Positions 43,433-52,400 of a stretch of 64,000 nucleotides of DNA are shown in pieces; the stretch's first letter is position 1, and every line of letters starts with the position of its first letter. The position numbers and the translations under genes were made by a program. The DNA comes from Flavobacteriia bacterium 40-80. GTDB lineage: Bacteria > Bacteroidota > Bacteroidia > Flavobacteriales_D > Crocinitomicaceae. Below the pieces are notes generated by a model. It was not told the origin of the DNA, made no database searches, and saw nothing but the letters and a program-made list of their open reading frames with translations. The DNA is taken from assembly GCA_001899145.1 (NCBI GenBank), contig MKVF01000022.1:1-64000 (forward strand). The letters are read 5' to 3'.

Positions 43433-44027
43433 GTTTTACAAATGTTGCATTAGCTGTATTTAGACTTTTTGGACAAATCGAAGGTAGATATTTTTTTTAA
43501 ATGGAGCAAGCCGGATTTTTTAAGGCCATTAATAAAAGAAAAATAAATTAAATTTTTAAAATCCTTTTTATTCTTATTATTTAAGGTTGTGAATAGGTGA
43601 ATTAAAAATTTTCAAAAAACTTGCTTTTATCAATTTTCAAAAAAACTCTTCTATTTGCTAACACATAAATTACATTCTAATTATTGATAATCAGTATATT
43701 TAATTGTTATTAACAAATAGATTCTTTTTGTTAATGTTTATAAAAAGAAACAATAAAATATTTTAATTCTGTTTAAATCATGACTGATATCTTTACCCGA
43801 TTAATGAAAAGTTTTGATTGCGATTTTAAATTATTATTACATATAGATTAATTTTCTTCTTAAGCAAGAATTACTTTTGACTTCTTATTAGCATTTATTA
43901 AAAATTCCATGTTTGAAACTAAAAAAATAAAGCGCTAATTTTTAATCAGTTGGACAATATGTTAAACTTATACTGTTAATACTTTGTTCAAATTATTTAA
44001 ACGCGTTAATTTTGGACAAAAAAAGCT
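43433..44027. other. AT-rich gene-free stretch of 595 bases
   Basis: The largest gap in the window. It has no open frame worth calling and no DnaA-box TTATCCACA. It holds short repeats (AATTTTCAAAAAA occurs twice near 43607 and 43630; TTATTAACAAATAG / TTGTTAATG near 43710-43740) and ends in the rpiB promoter (43983-44014). The left part must hold the regulatory region of the LytTR regulator. It may also hold a small RNA, but nothing in the sequence shows it. Confidence 0.5.
43983..44014 (+). promoter_or_regulatory. rpiB: Promoter of rpiB
   Basis: TTTG at 43983-43986, a spacer of 20 bases, and TAATTTTG at 44007-44014 form a textbook Bacteroidota promoter. The ATG at 44028 follows after 13 bases. 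Confidence 0.65.
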
Positions 44028-44471
44028 ATGAATTTGTCAAAAGTAATTCCGATAGGTTGTGACCATGCAGGTTTTGAACTGAAACAATCAATTATAAAAT
44101 ATTTACAGTCAAAAGGATACGAAGTTATTGACAAAGGTTGTTATTCAGAAGAGAGTATAGATTATGCAGATTACGCGCATCCTGTAGCTTTATATGTAGA
44201 AGGAAATCCGGGCGTAAAAGGAATTCTTTTATGTGGAAGCGGAAATGGAATTAACATGACTGCCAACAAGCACCAAGGTATCAGAAGCGCTTTGTGCTGG
44301 ACAATGGAAATAGCAAAATTAGCCCGTGAACATAACGACGCTAACATATTAACATTACCTGCTCGATTCATTACAGAGCAGGAGGCTTTGGACATGATTG
44401 ATGTATTTTTTAATACGGAATTTGAAGGAGGAAGACACCAGCGAAGAATAGAGAAAATACCTTGCTGTTAA
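44028..44471 (+). CDS. rpiB: Ribose-5-phosphate isomerase B
   Basis: RpiB interconverts ribose-5-phosphate and ribulose-5-phosphate in the pentose phosphate pathway. The 147-residue protein has the N-terminal IPIGCDHAGFELKQSI, the DYADYAHP segment with the active-site region, LLCGSGNGINMTANKHQGIR (cut: CGSGNGINM with the catalytic Cys) and HNDANILTLPAR. It is complete and ends in RIEKIPCC. A terminator follows, and the convergent TlpA-like gene stop overlaps its T run. Confidence 0.95.
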   Translation: MNLSKVIPIGCDHAGFELKQSIIKYLQSKGYEVIDKGCYSEESIDYADYAHPVALYVEGNPGVKGILLCGSGNGINMTANKHQGIRSALCWTMEIAKLAREHNDANILTLPARFITEQEALDMIDVFFNTEFEGGRHQRRIEKIPCC

Positions 44472-44495
44472 TAAGTCTCCGTTATAAATTGTAAG

Positions 44496-44518
44496 TCCCT
44501 CCGCAAGAGGGATTTTTT
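44496..44518 (+). terminator. Terminator of rpiB
   Basis: TCCCTC / GAGGGA with a CGCAA loop, followed by six T. It overlaps the stop codon of the convergent TlpA-like gene. Confidence 0.8.
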
Positions 44519-45692
44519 ATTTTAATAACTCCCTGATTTTTCCTTCGAGCTCTTCTTTGAACCGGTCGTAAAGTATTCCCGTTGCCGGACCATTGAAGCC
44601 GGTATAGATTTCCTGAATTTTTCCGTTCTTATCAATAAGGAAAGAGGTAGGATAACTTCCGAAATTATCGATCATGGGAAATTTTTTCATAACGTTTTCT
44701 TTTTCCGCTTTTCCTCCTATCAGGAACTGTAAGCTGATATTTTTTCTGGCTTTGAACCCCTGAACACGTTTCTGCTGTTCTATTTCGTTATTTGTAGCTT
44801 CAAAAGAAACACAGATGATTTCTATACCTGGAAATTTTTTCTGTAGCTCATTGAAATAATTTACTTCATCTACACAGTTAGGACACCACGTACCAAAAAT
44901 ACTGACGATCGTTACTTTATTTTCAGTCAGCTTTTTGAAATTCTGCAGTTTTCCGTATTCATCTTTTAAGTCCAGCTGAAAGGGTTTTTCATTCACTGCT
45001 TTTGTCAATATCTTTCCATCCGGGAGCTGAAAATCAGCATCTCTAACAGCTTCAATCGTAATGTTATTTGTTTTTACTCCGCTGATCCTTCCTTTTAAGG
45101 TATCATTTTCTATTTTACCTTTTAAGTAAAAAAGAGAATTACCGCTGAAAGAGCTTAAAAAGAAATTTTCACCATTAACGGATCCTTCCAGGTAACGGTA
45201 ATCACCACTTTTTGTTCTTATGGTTGCATATAAGTTTTGTTCTTTTTGCCTGAAAATAATAATAGCATCATTTTCACCTGTTTCCCGTTTGATAACAGCT
45301 TTCCAGCTGCCATTCACATTGGCTGACCGGTTGTTTCCAAAAGGATTGGAATGAAGTGTGGCTTTAACAGGCCTTTTTTTCACAGGATCACTTTCATAAT
45401 TTACCCAATAGCCCGTCAGATTATTATTACTTCCTTTTGTAAAAACAATTTCTGCATTGTAGTCTATGAACTTATAATAGGTTGAATCATTAGCAATTTT
45501 AGAAGGTTTTAATTGTATGGTTTCTTCCGCATTTTTAATGTTCAGGTATTTTTCACCATTTTTTTCCTCGAAGGAAATCCGTGCAGGGATCCATTCCTCT
45601 ATGTCATTTTGAATATATAAATCCCAGTTTTCTTTTTGTTGTGCCATTGAAATAAAAGGAATAAGAATTGACCCTAAAAGTGCCTTTTTCAT
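44517..45692 (-). CDS. Exported TlpA-like thioredoxin-fold protein
   Basis: A 391-residue protein with a signal peptide (MKKALLGSILIPFISMAQQ) and a C-terminal TlpA/AhpC-TSA-type thioredoxin domain (about 255-391) with the redox motif WCPNC (FGTWCPNCVDEVNYFNEL) and the cis-Pro region SYPTSFLIDKNGKI. The first 240 residues form beta-rich regions, probably one or two lipocalin-like domains, of unknown use. Such proteins usually reduce or re-oxidise disulfides in the periplasm. The frame extends 38 codons upstream, overlapping the divergent sigma gene; the signal peptide and a TAAATTTG promoter element at 45734-45741 fix the start at 45692. Confidence 0.88.
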   Translation of the reverse strand: MKKALLGSILIPFISMAQQKENWDLYIQNDIEEWIPARISFEEKNGEKYLNIKNAEETIQLKPSKIANDSTYYKFIDYNAEIVFTKGSNNNLTGYWVNYESDPVKKRPVKATLHSNPFGNNRSANVNGSWKAVIKRETGENDAIIIFRQKEQNLYATIRTKSGDYRYLEGSVNGENFFLSSFSGNSLFYLKGKIENDTLKGRISGVKTNNITIEAVRDADFQLPDGKILTKAVNEKPFQLDLKDEYGKLQNFKKLTENKVTIVSIFGTWCPNCVDEVNYFNELQKKFPGIEIICVSFEATNNEIEQQKRVQGFKARKNISLQFLIGGKAEKENVMKKFPMIDNFGSYPTSFLIDKNGKIQEIYTGFNGPATGILYDRFKEELEGKIRELLK

Positions 45693-45733
45693 AAAATGAT
45701 TTGTTTTTAAATACAATAATGCAACTTTTTTGC

Positions 45734-45741
45734 CAAATTTA
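45734..45741 (-). promoter_or_regulatory. -7 promoter element (TAAATTTG) of the TlpA-like gene
   Basis: An exact TAnnTTTG match on the minus strand in the 67-base gap shared with the divergent ECF sigma gene, about 40 bases before the TlpA ATG. Both promoters must be squeezed into this gap. Confidence 0.5.
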
Positions 45742-45759
45742 GAGTCTATTGTATTGGTT

Positions 45760-46296
45760 ATGGATGATAAAACCTTAATTGCCGGGTGTGTTAAGGGAGA
45801 TGCCAAAGCTCAAAAAGCGTTGTTTGATAAATATGCTTCAAAAATGTTGGTGGTCTGTTTACGCTATTTTCCCAATAAAATGGAGGCGGAAGATATTTTA
45901 CAGGACGGATTTGTAAAAATTTTCCACAAAATAGTTGATTTTAAAGAAGATGGATCTTTTGAAGGCTGGATAAGACGAATATTTGTCAATACAGCTTTAG
46001 ATGAGCTTCGGAAAAGAAAATCCATTTTTGAAGAAAAGGATGTGAGTGAATTTTCCTATAAGATCACTAATAATCAAAGTACAGATGGTGATCTGAGAGC
46101 AGACGATTTATTGAAAATGGTTCAGACGCTTCCGGATGGTTACCGGATTGTCTTTAACATGTTTGCTATAGAAGGATATTCACATAAGGAAATAGCTGAA
46201 ATTCTCAATATTTCCGAAAACACTTCCAAATCACAATTTTTCAGAGCGAAAGCACTTTTAAGAACACAATTAGAAAAAATTGATTTTGAGAGATAA
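45760..46296 (+). CDS. ECF-type RNA polymerase sigma factor
   Basis: A 178-residue sigma-70 family protein of the extracytoplasmic-function type. Region 2 is at about residues 10-85 (ALFDKYASKMLVVCLRYF, EAEDILQDGFVKIF, then GWIRRIFVNTALDELRKRK) and region 4 at about 118-175 (LPDGYRIVFNMFAIEGYSHK, EIAEILNISENTSKSQFFRA). It directs RNA polymerase to a small set of promoters. I start it at ATG 45760. Its 3' end overlaps the next gene by 11 bases, so the two are translationally coupled, as is usual for a sigma factor and its membrane anti-sigma. Confidence 0.93.
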   Translation: MDDKTLIAGCVKGDAKAQKALFDKYASKMLVVCLRYFPNKMEAEDILQDGFVKIFHKIVDFKEDGSFEGWIRRIFVNTALDELRKRKSIFEEKDVSEFSYKITNNQSTDGDLRADDLLKMVQTLPDGYRIVFNMFAIEGYSHKEIAEILNISENTSKSQFFRAKALLRTQLEKIDFER

Positions 46297-47191
46297 AGAT
46301 TACATAGAAGAACTTTTTTCCAGGTCACTTGGTGAGCACCAGACAGGTGTACGGCCGGAGATCTGGTCTGCCATTCAGTCAAAAATGGCAGCTGCTTCTG
46401 TTGCATCGACTGCTGCGACAACTGCTTCTAAATCCTTATTGGTAAAAGGTATAATAGGTTTGGGTTCCCTGGCAGTGATAGGTATAGGTTCTTACATTTA
46501 TTTTAATAATAATGAGAATTCCATTTCCGGCAAGCAGGTTCATGAAAATGAAAAGCAGGTAATTTCTTCTGAAGATCCTGCTGTTAAGGATGAAAATACA
46601 ATACAATCGGATAATACATCTTCCGGGGAATCAGTAAAAGAAGATCGTCATCTTACTTATTTTCCTCCGGTTGTTACTAAAGAGTTTTCAAATAGCAATA
46701 CTACAGCTCACACTTCTACTTTAGAAAACAAAGTTGAAAATCCTGAAGCACCTGTCCAATCGGGTGTTTCGGTTTCCAACGAAGAAATAAAAAAAGAGCT
46801 TGGTGTTGCTAAAGAAGAAATAAAACAGGTTGTTTCACCCGGAACGTCTAAAGAACCGGTGAATACCACAACTGCAACTACCACCGGAAAATCAAAACAA
46901 GGTTATGTAAGACCGTGGAATGTTGCTAATGTGTTCACACCGAACAATGATGGAATAAATGACTTTTTCTTCCTGGAAACGGGAGGAGAGCTGAAAGAAT
47001 TTTCCATTACAATTTTAGATAAAGATAATAAAGTGGTTTACCGCTCGGAAGATACCAGATTCAAATGGGACGGTACAAATTACCTGACCGGAGAAAAGGT
47101 TCCGGATGGTAATTACTCTTATATTATATATGCTGTTGATCTGAATGGTGAGCTAATCAAGCAGTTTAATCTACTATACATCACCAAATAG
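46286..47191 (+). CDS. Putative anti-sigma factor with gliding-motility-type C-terminal domain (CHU_C-like)
   Basis: About 301 residues: a cytosolic N-terminus (about 1-45, RDKDYIEELFSRSLGEH and VRPEIWSAIQSKM) of the form seen in membrane anti-sigma factors, one transmembrane helix (about 52-74, VKGIIGLGSLAVIGIGSYIYF cut here), a Ser/Thr/Glu-rich spacer of about 130 residues, and a C-terminal domain of about 90 residues beginning NVFTPNNDGINDFF with VYRSEDTRFKWDGTN and GNYSYIIYAVD. That last part matches the gliding-motility/T9SS type B sorting domain (CHU_C). There is no ATG; TTG 46286 (or 46280) is the likely start, overlapping the sigma gene. Calling it anti-sigma is inference from coupling and topology. 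Confidence 0.78.
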   Translation: MRDKDYIEELFSRSLGEHQTGVRPEIWSAIQSKMAAASVASTAATTASKSLLVKGIIGLGSLAVIGIGSYIYFNNNENSISGKQVHENEKQVISSEDPAVKDENTIQSDNTSSGESVKEDRHLTYFPPVVTKEFSNSNTTAHTSTLENKVENPEAPVQSGVSVSNEEIKKELGVAKEEIKQVVSPGTSKEPVNTTTATTTGKSKQGYVRPWNVANVFTPNNDGINDFFFLETGGELKEFSITILDKDNKVVYRSEDTRFKWDGTNYLTGEKVPDGNYSYIIYAVDLNGELIKQFNLLYITK

Positions 47192-47196
47192 AAAGC

Positions 47197-47226
47197 AAAG
47201 CCGTTGTCACCAGCAACGGCTTTTTT
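47197..47226 (+). terminator. Terminator of the sigma/anti-sigma operon
   Basis: A stem AAAGCCGTTG / CAACGGCTTT around TCACCAG, followed by T residues, directly after the stop codon. Confidence 0.85.
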
Positions 47227-47315
47227 GTTTTAGTCCCCGGAATATTTTAATCCTGAGTCAATTTTAAGAAACCGAAATTGATAGATCTGTGCTTCTGTTT
47301 TTAATATCTGGAAAT

Positions 47316-47345
47316 AAAAAAACCGTTACTGAAAAGTAACGGTTT
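47316..47345 (-). terminator. Terminator of tRNA-Cys (and of the gltX-folB operon)
   Basis: On the minus strand AAAACCGTTACT, a TTTC loop, AGTAACGGTTTT and a T run follow the encoded CCA end of the tRNA directly. A strong intrinsic terminator. Confidence 0.85.
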
Positions 47346-47420
47346 TGGAGGTCTCGAGCGGATTCGAACCGCTGTAACCGGTTTTGCAGACCGGTGCCTA
47401 AGCCTCTCGGCCACGAGACC
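47346..47420 (-). tRNA. tRNA-Cys (anticodon GCA)
   Basis: The minus strand reads GGTCTCG TG, a D arm GCC...GGC, the anticodon stem CCGGT / ACCGG around CTGCAAA (anticodon GCA), a T arm AGCGG TTCGAAT CCGCT and the closing CGAGACC with discriminator T followed by an encoded CCA. All four stems pair. It lies 43 bases downstream of the folB stop on the same strand and may be transcribed with gltX-folB. Confidence 0.95.
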
Positions 47421-47463
47421 ATTGTGGTGCAAAAATAGCAATAAAATGAATTATACCAACAGA

Positions 47464-47829
47464 TCAGGTAAAACTTTCTTCAATTTCAATAGAAACGTAT
47501 TTTACATCGCCGTTAATCGGAGGACAGATCTTTTTAATTAAAACACTGACCTGATGAAGCTTGTTCACCTCTTTTTCCAAGCGGTCAACAATTCTTTTTC
47601 CAACAGTTTCTATTAATTTGGAAGGAACTGCCATCTCTTCCTCAACGATTCTGTTAACAATCACATAATCAATTGTTTTTCTCAAATCGTCTTCTATTGC
47701 TGCTGCTGTAAAATCAGTAATCATTCTGACATCCACTTCATAGTTGCCCCCAATCTTTGTCTCTTCAGGAAGACAACCATGAAATGAATATGTTTTTATT
47801 CCGATAACTTCTATAGTATGCTTTGCCAT
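47464..47829 (-). CDS. folB: Dihydroneopterin aldolase
   Basis: FolB cleaves dihydroneopterin to 6-hydroxymethyl-dihydropterin in folate synthesis. The 121-residue protein has the family pattern IEVIGIKTYSFHGCLPEE (Gly-Cys-x-x-Glu), the long beta-alpha fold with IDYVIVNRIVEEEM, PSKLIETVGKRIVDRL and the catalytic Lys region VLIKKICPPINGDV. Its ATG overlaps the gltX stop by one base (TAATG), so translation is coupled. Confidence 0.92.
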   Translation of the reverse strand: MAKHTIEVIGIKTYSFHGCLPEETKIGGNYEVDVRMITDFTAAAIEDDLRKTIDYVIVNRIVEEEMAVPSKLIETVGKRIVDRLEKEVNKLHQVSVLIKKICPPINGDVKYVSIEIEESFT

Positions 47830-49340
47830 TAATGTGCAGATTTCAACCCGGAATCAATACGGTTCAGGCATTCTTCTTTCCCTAAGAATTCGGAAATTTC
47901 AAACATATTTGGCCCCGCTGCAGCACCTGTGATCAGATATCTGTATAAGGGAAGCACCTGTCCGATTCCCAAAGATTTTTCAGTGATGAACTCTTTAAAC
48001 TTAGCTTCTAAATGAGCTGCTGTAAAATCCGTTTCATTTTCTAAAACAGCTTTCCATTCGGTCATTAGCTGAGGAGCATCTTCCTTCCATTTTTTGCTGA
48101 TAATGTTGAAATCGTATTCTTCCGGAGTATAAAGAAGATAACTTCCTTCCACAGCAATATCTTTTACGAAAGTAGCTCTGTCTTTAACCAGGTGGCAAAC
48201 TGTTTCTAACTTCTCTAAAGACAAATGGGAATTTGTTATGTTTTTCAATTCTTTTGCCAGCTCTTCGTCAGAAGTATGACGTAGATATTGTTGCTGGTAC
48301 CATTTTGTCTTATCAGCATCGAACTTAGCGCCGGCCTTCCCTACTCTTTCAATAGTAAACGCTTCTTCCAGCTCTTTCATGCTGAACAATTCCTGATTGG
48401 TTCCGGGGTTCCATCCCAAAAACGCTAACATATTGACAAAGGCTTCCGGGAAATAACCTTCTTCACGGTAACCGGTATATTTTTCTCCTTCTGCAGTGTA
48501 CCAGTCCAGCGGGAAAACAGGAAAACCTAAACGGTCACCGTCCCTTTTGGAAAGCTTTCCGTTTCCGTCAGGACGCAGCAATAACGGTAAGTGAGCAAAG
48601 TTCGGAACATCCCAGCCAAATGCTTCGTACAACAATATGTGCATCGGAGCAGAAGGAAGCCATTCCTCTCCGCGGATTACATGCGTAATTTTCATCAAAT
48701 GGTCGTCAACGATATTCGCCAGGTGATAAGTAGGCATACCATCTGATTTGAATAACACCTTATCATCCAGATTATTTGTATTGACAGAAACCCACCCACG
48801 GATCATATCTTCAAACCGTACATCCTGATTACGAGGCATTTTCATGCGGATCACGTACGGATCTCCGTTTTCTATTTTTCTTTTTACTTCATCTGCCGGC
48901 AATGTCAGTGAATTTTTCATGGACATACGCGTAACTGTATTGTATTGCCAGTTCGGCATACCCATTTGTTTGGCAGCTTCTCTTACAGCATCCAGCTCTT
49001 CCGCCGTATCGAAAGCATAATATGCTTTGTCATTTTCTACCAGCTCTTCCGCATAAGGACGATACATCGGTTTACGCTCAGACTGAACATACGGGCCGTA
49101 TTCGCCGCCGATTCCCGGTCCTTCTGTCGGAAGGATTCCGCACCAGGTCAACGCTTCCATGATGTATTCCTGTGCTCCGGGAACAAAACGTGTCTGATCG
49201 GTATCTTCAATACGAATCAGAAAAGTTCCGTTATTTTTCTTCGCAAATAAATAGTTGTATAATGCTGTTCTTACTCCACCCATGTGCAAAGGGCCTGTCG
49301 GTGACGGAGCAAATCGAACACGTACCTTACTTTCTGACAT
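47829..49340 (-). CDS. gltX: Glutamyl-tRNA synthetase
   Basis: GluRS attaches glutamate to tRNA-Glu. The 503-residue class I enzyme has the HIGH-type motif in RFAPSPTGPLHMGGVRTAL, the KMSKS-type motif as KLSKRDGD, EDTDQTRFV, the HVIRGEEWLPSAPMH segment and a C-terminal anticodon-binding helical domain. No split or truncation. It heads an operon with folB and possibly tRNA-Cys. A promoter TTG-20-TAAATTTG lies upstream. Confidence 0.96.
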   Translation of the reverse strand: MSESKVRVRFAPSPTGPLHMGGVRTALYNYLFAKKNNGTFLIRIEDTDQTRFVPGAQEYIMEALTWCGILPTEGPGIGGEYGPYVQSERKPMYRPYAEELVENDKAYYAFDTAEELDAVREAAKQMGMPNWQYNTVTRMSMKNSLTLPADEVKRKIENGDPYVIRMKMPRNQDVRFEDMIRGWVSVNTNNLDDKVLFKSDGMPTYHLANIVDDHLMKITHVIRGEEWLPSAPMHILLYEAFGWDVPNFAHLPLLLRPDGNGKLSKRDGDRLGFPVFPLDWYTAEGEKYTGYREEGYFPEAFVNMLAFLGWNPGTNQELFSMKELEEAFTIERVGKAGAKFDADKTKWYQQQYLRHTSDEELAKELKNITNSHLSLEKLETVCHLVKDRATFVKDIAVEGSYLLYTPEEYDFNIISKKWKEDAPQLMTEWKAVLENETDFTAAHLEAKFKEFITEKSLGIGQVLPLYRYLITGAAAGPNMFEISEFLGKEECLNRIDSGLKSAH

Positions 49341-49357
49341 TGTCTTTATATTTTGGG

Positions 49358-49388
49358 CAAATTTACGCTATCGTCCCTTCAAATACAA
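49358..49388 (-). promoter_or_regulatory. gltX: Promoter of gltX
   Basis: On the minus strand TTG (49388-49386), 20 bases, TAAATTTG (49365-49358), then 17 bases to the ATG. This is a full match to the Bacteroidota pattern. Confidence 0.65.
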
Positions 49389-49422
49389 TCCTTAACCTAT
49401 TTTTTAGTATTGTTTTTGTTCA

Positions 49423-49446
49423 TTTAACCTAACTTAGTAGGTTAAA
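49423..49446. promoter_or_regulatory. Palindrome TTTAACCTA-6-TAGGTTAAA, possible operator
   Basis: A perfect 9-bp inverted repeat with a 6-base centre, ending 13 bases before the DUF4175 ATG. A third copy of the half site (TTAACCTA) lies at 49392-49399. It has no T run, so it does not look like a terminator. It could be an operator for a dimeric regulator of the DUF4175 operon. Confidence 0.45.
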
Positions 49447-49459
49447 CTTTATTTCGTAT

Positions 49460-52400
49460 ATGAATGCTTACGAACATTTATTAAATCATATTGATGCTTT
49501 TATCCGGAAATACTATAAAAACCGGATGATAAAAGGTGCTATTTTGTTCGGTACTTTTTCGCTGATTTTGTTTTTGAGTGTCATCACGCTGGAGTTTTTC
49601 GGAAGATTTTCCTCTTCCGTCCGCCTTTCTTTATTGTTGCTTTTTATTTTTGGAACAACAGCTTTACTGGTTTATTATGTCCTGATCCCTTTTTCTAAAA
49701 TTTTATCTTTTGGAAAACGGATTTCAAGAGAGCAGGCCGCGAAGATCATCGGGAATTTCTTTCCTGAAGTTTCCGACCGTTTATCCAATACATTACAGTT
49801 AGGAAGGGAAACAGATGAGAATCACCCTAACTTTGAGCTGATCCGTGCAAGTGTGAATCAACGGTCGAAACAGCTTTCCGTATTCAATTTTCCTTCAGTG
49901 ATTGATTTGAAGGCGAATATGAAATATGCGAAGTATTTTGCCTTGCCCCTTTTATTGTTTCTGGCAATTCTTATTTTCAATCCTTCCTTTATAAAAGATT
50001 CTACCGGGCGTGTAATCGCTTACGATAAAGAATTTGAAAAGCCGAAAGCATTTGAGTTTTTTCTCCTGAATAAAGAATTTATTATCAGCGAAGGAGAGGA
50101 TTACCAGCTGGAGGTGGAATTGAAAGGAAAAACCCTGCCGGAAAATGTATTTGTAAAATCCCCGCTTGGCTCCTACCAGATGCAGAAAACGGCTAAGAAT
50201 AAATTCCTCTATACATTTAATAAAGTAACCAAATCGTTCAGCTTCCAGTTTGAAGCAAATAATGAGTCTTCTTCCGTTTTTGAAATCAAAGTAATTCCGA
50301 ACGCTGTGATGGGCAAATTTAATGCGAAGATCATCTATCCCGGATATTTGGGAAAAGAGCCGGAGTTAATCTCTAATGCCGCTGATCTGACGATTCCGGA
50401 AGGTTCCGTTGTGGAGTGGGACGTATATTCTAAAAATACAAAGCAGCTGCGGTTTAGATTCAGCGATACCACTTTCACGTTTGACCAGGCAGGATTTCGG
50501 TTCAAAAAGAAATTCAGGGAATCCACACCGCTTTTTATTGCGCTTAAAAACGAGCAGACGAATAAGTCCGATTCTTTGAACTATTTCGTAAACGTTATTA
50601 AAGACCTGCATCCAACTATTTCGGTGGAAGAAAAAACAGATTCCATTTCTTCTGCCATCCGTTTTTTTGAAGGGAAAATTGCGGATGATTATGGTTTGAC
50701 ATCCCTGACATTTTTCTACGAGATCAAATCCAGGAACGGGAAGATCAGAAAAAAATCACAACCGGTTCTGAAACCATCAGGAACGGCTTTCTCTTTTAAC
50801 TACGCGTTTGATTTCAGAAGCGATTCCCTGAATGTAGAAGACGAGATCGATTATTATTTTGTTGTGTATGATAACGACGGTGTGAACGGTTCAAAAGCAA
50901 CCAGGAGCCAGACTTTTTCCTACAAGCTTCCTTCAAAAGAAGAGCTGATCGACCAGCGGAACGAATCCATTGATAACGCGAAAAAAGATATTCAGGAGCT
51001 GATGAAGGACGTTCAGCAGTTCAATAAAAACGTGGAGCAGTTGAAAAAAGAATCACTGAACTCAAAATCCAACTCCTGGAATAACCTGAATAAAGTTCAA
51101 CAACTGCAACAACAACAGGAATCTCTGCAGCAACAGTTACAGCAACTGCAAAATTCCCTGAATGAAAGCATGGATGAGAAAAATTCCTTGTTGGAAATCA
51201 GTCCCGAATTGCAGGAAAAATATGATTTGCTCCAGGATCTTCTACAGCAGGTGATGGACAAAGAAATGATGGATCTGCTGAAAGAGATGGAAGATCTGCT
51301 GAAGCAGAACAACAAAAATCAGTTTGACCAGAAATTGAACCAGTTCGATCAGAAATCCCAGGATTTGAATAAGCAGCTGGACCGTTCCCTGGAGCTGCTG
51401 AAAAAGACGCAGGTGAATGAATTGATGAATGACCTTGAAAAAAGCCTGGAAGACCTTGCGAAAGAACAGGATGAGCTGAGAGAGAAAACAGACAAGAACA
51501 GCTTGTCCAAAGAAGATGCTTTAAAACAGCAAAAAGATATAGAAGATAAGTTCAACCAGCTGAAAGAGGACATGAAACGTCTGGAAGATCTGAACAAAGA
51601 CCTTAAGCGACCTTACGACCTGGATCAGTTCGATAAAGTGAAAGAGGAAATAAGTGATGAATTAAAGCAGGCATCGGAAAACCTTCAGAAAGGAAAAAAT
51701 CAGAAAGCGTCCTCTAATCAGAAATCCGCTTCTGATAAAATGAAGGAAATGTCTTCTTCAATGGATGGGATGCAGCAGCAGGCCAATTCAAAACAAAATG
51801 AAGAAGATATGCAATTGCTGCGTGTTATCCTGAAGAATCTGGTTGCAGCCAGTCTGGAGCAGGAATCGATTATGAATGATGTCGCGAAGGTTAACCTGAA
51901 TGATCCGTATTTTAATGTTCTGGCGAGAGACGAACGCAAATTAGCGGATAAATCAAAATCGATCATTGATTCCCTGATAGAGCTTTCCAAGCGACAGCCG
52001 CAAACAGCTTCTTTTATTGATAAGGAAGTGGCTTCGCTGACCAATGCGCAGAACCAGGCGATAAAAGCATTTGGAGAAAGAAATAAGAGAAATGTCGGTG
52101 TTCAGTCTCAATTTGTAATGACATCGTATAATAACCTTGCTCTCTTGCTGAATGAAAGCTTGCAACAAATGCAGTCACAAATGAATCAGCAAAGTGGTTC
52201 AAAAGGTTCTTGTGACAATCCTTCTTCCGGCAAAAGCGGAAAGCCCGGAAGTGCTGGTGAAGGGGAAGACGGAGACTTTAAGGAACAATTGAAAAAGCAG
52301 CTGGAAAAAATGAAGCAAGGCCAGAACCCGGGAGGGAAAAGCCCTGGAAAAACAGGTGAAGGAACTGAAGGAATGCCGGGTGAAGGCGGTATGCCTTCCT

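Noticed and set aside
43433-44027. The AT-rich gap as oriC.
   Set aside because: No TTATCCACA boxes and no dnaA/dnaN nearby; the parS cluster 10 kb away is only suggestive.
49172-49432. An 86-codon plus-strand frame opposite the gltX start.
   Set aside because: A shadow of gltX with no coding character.
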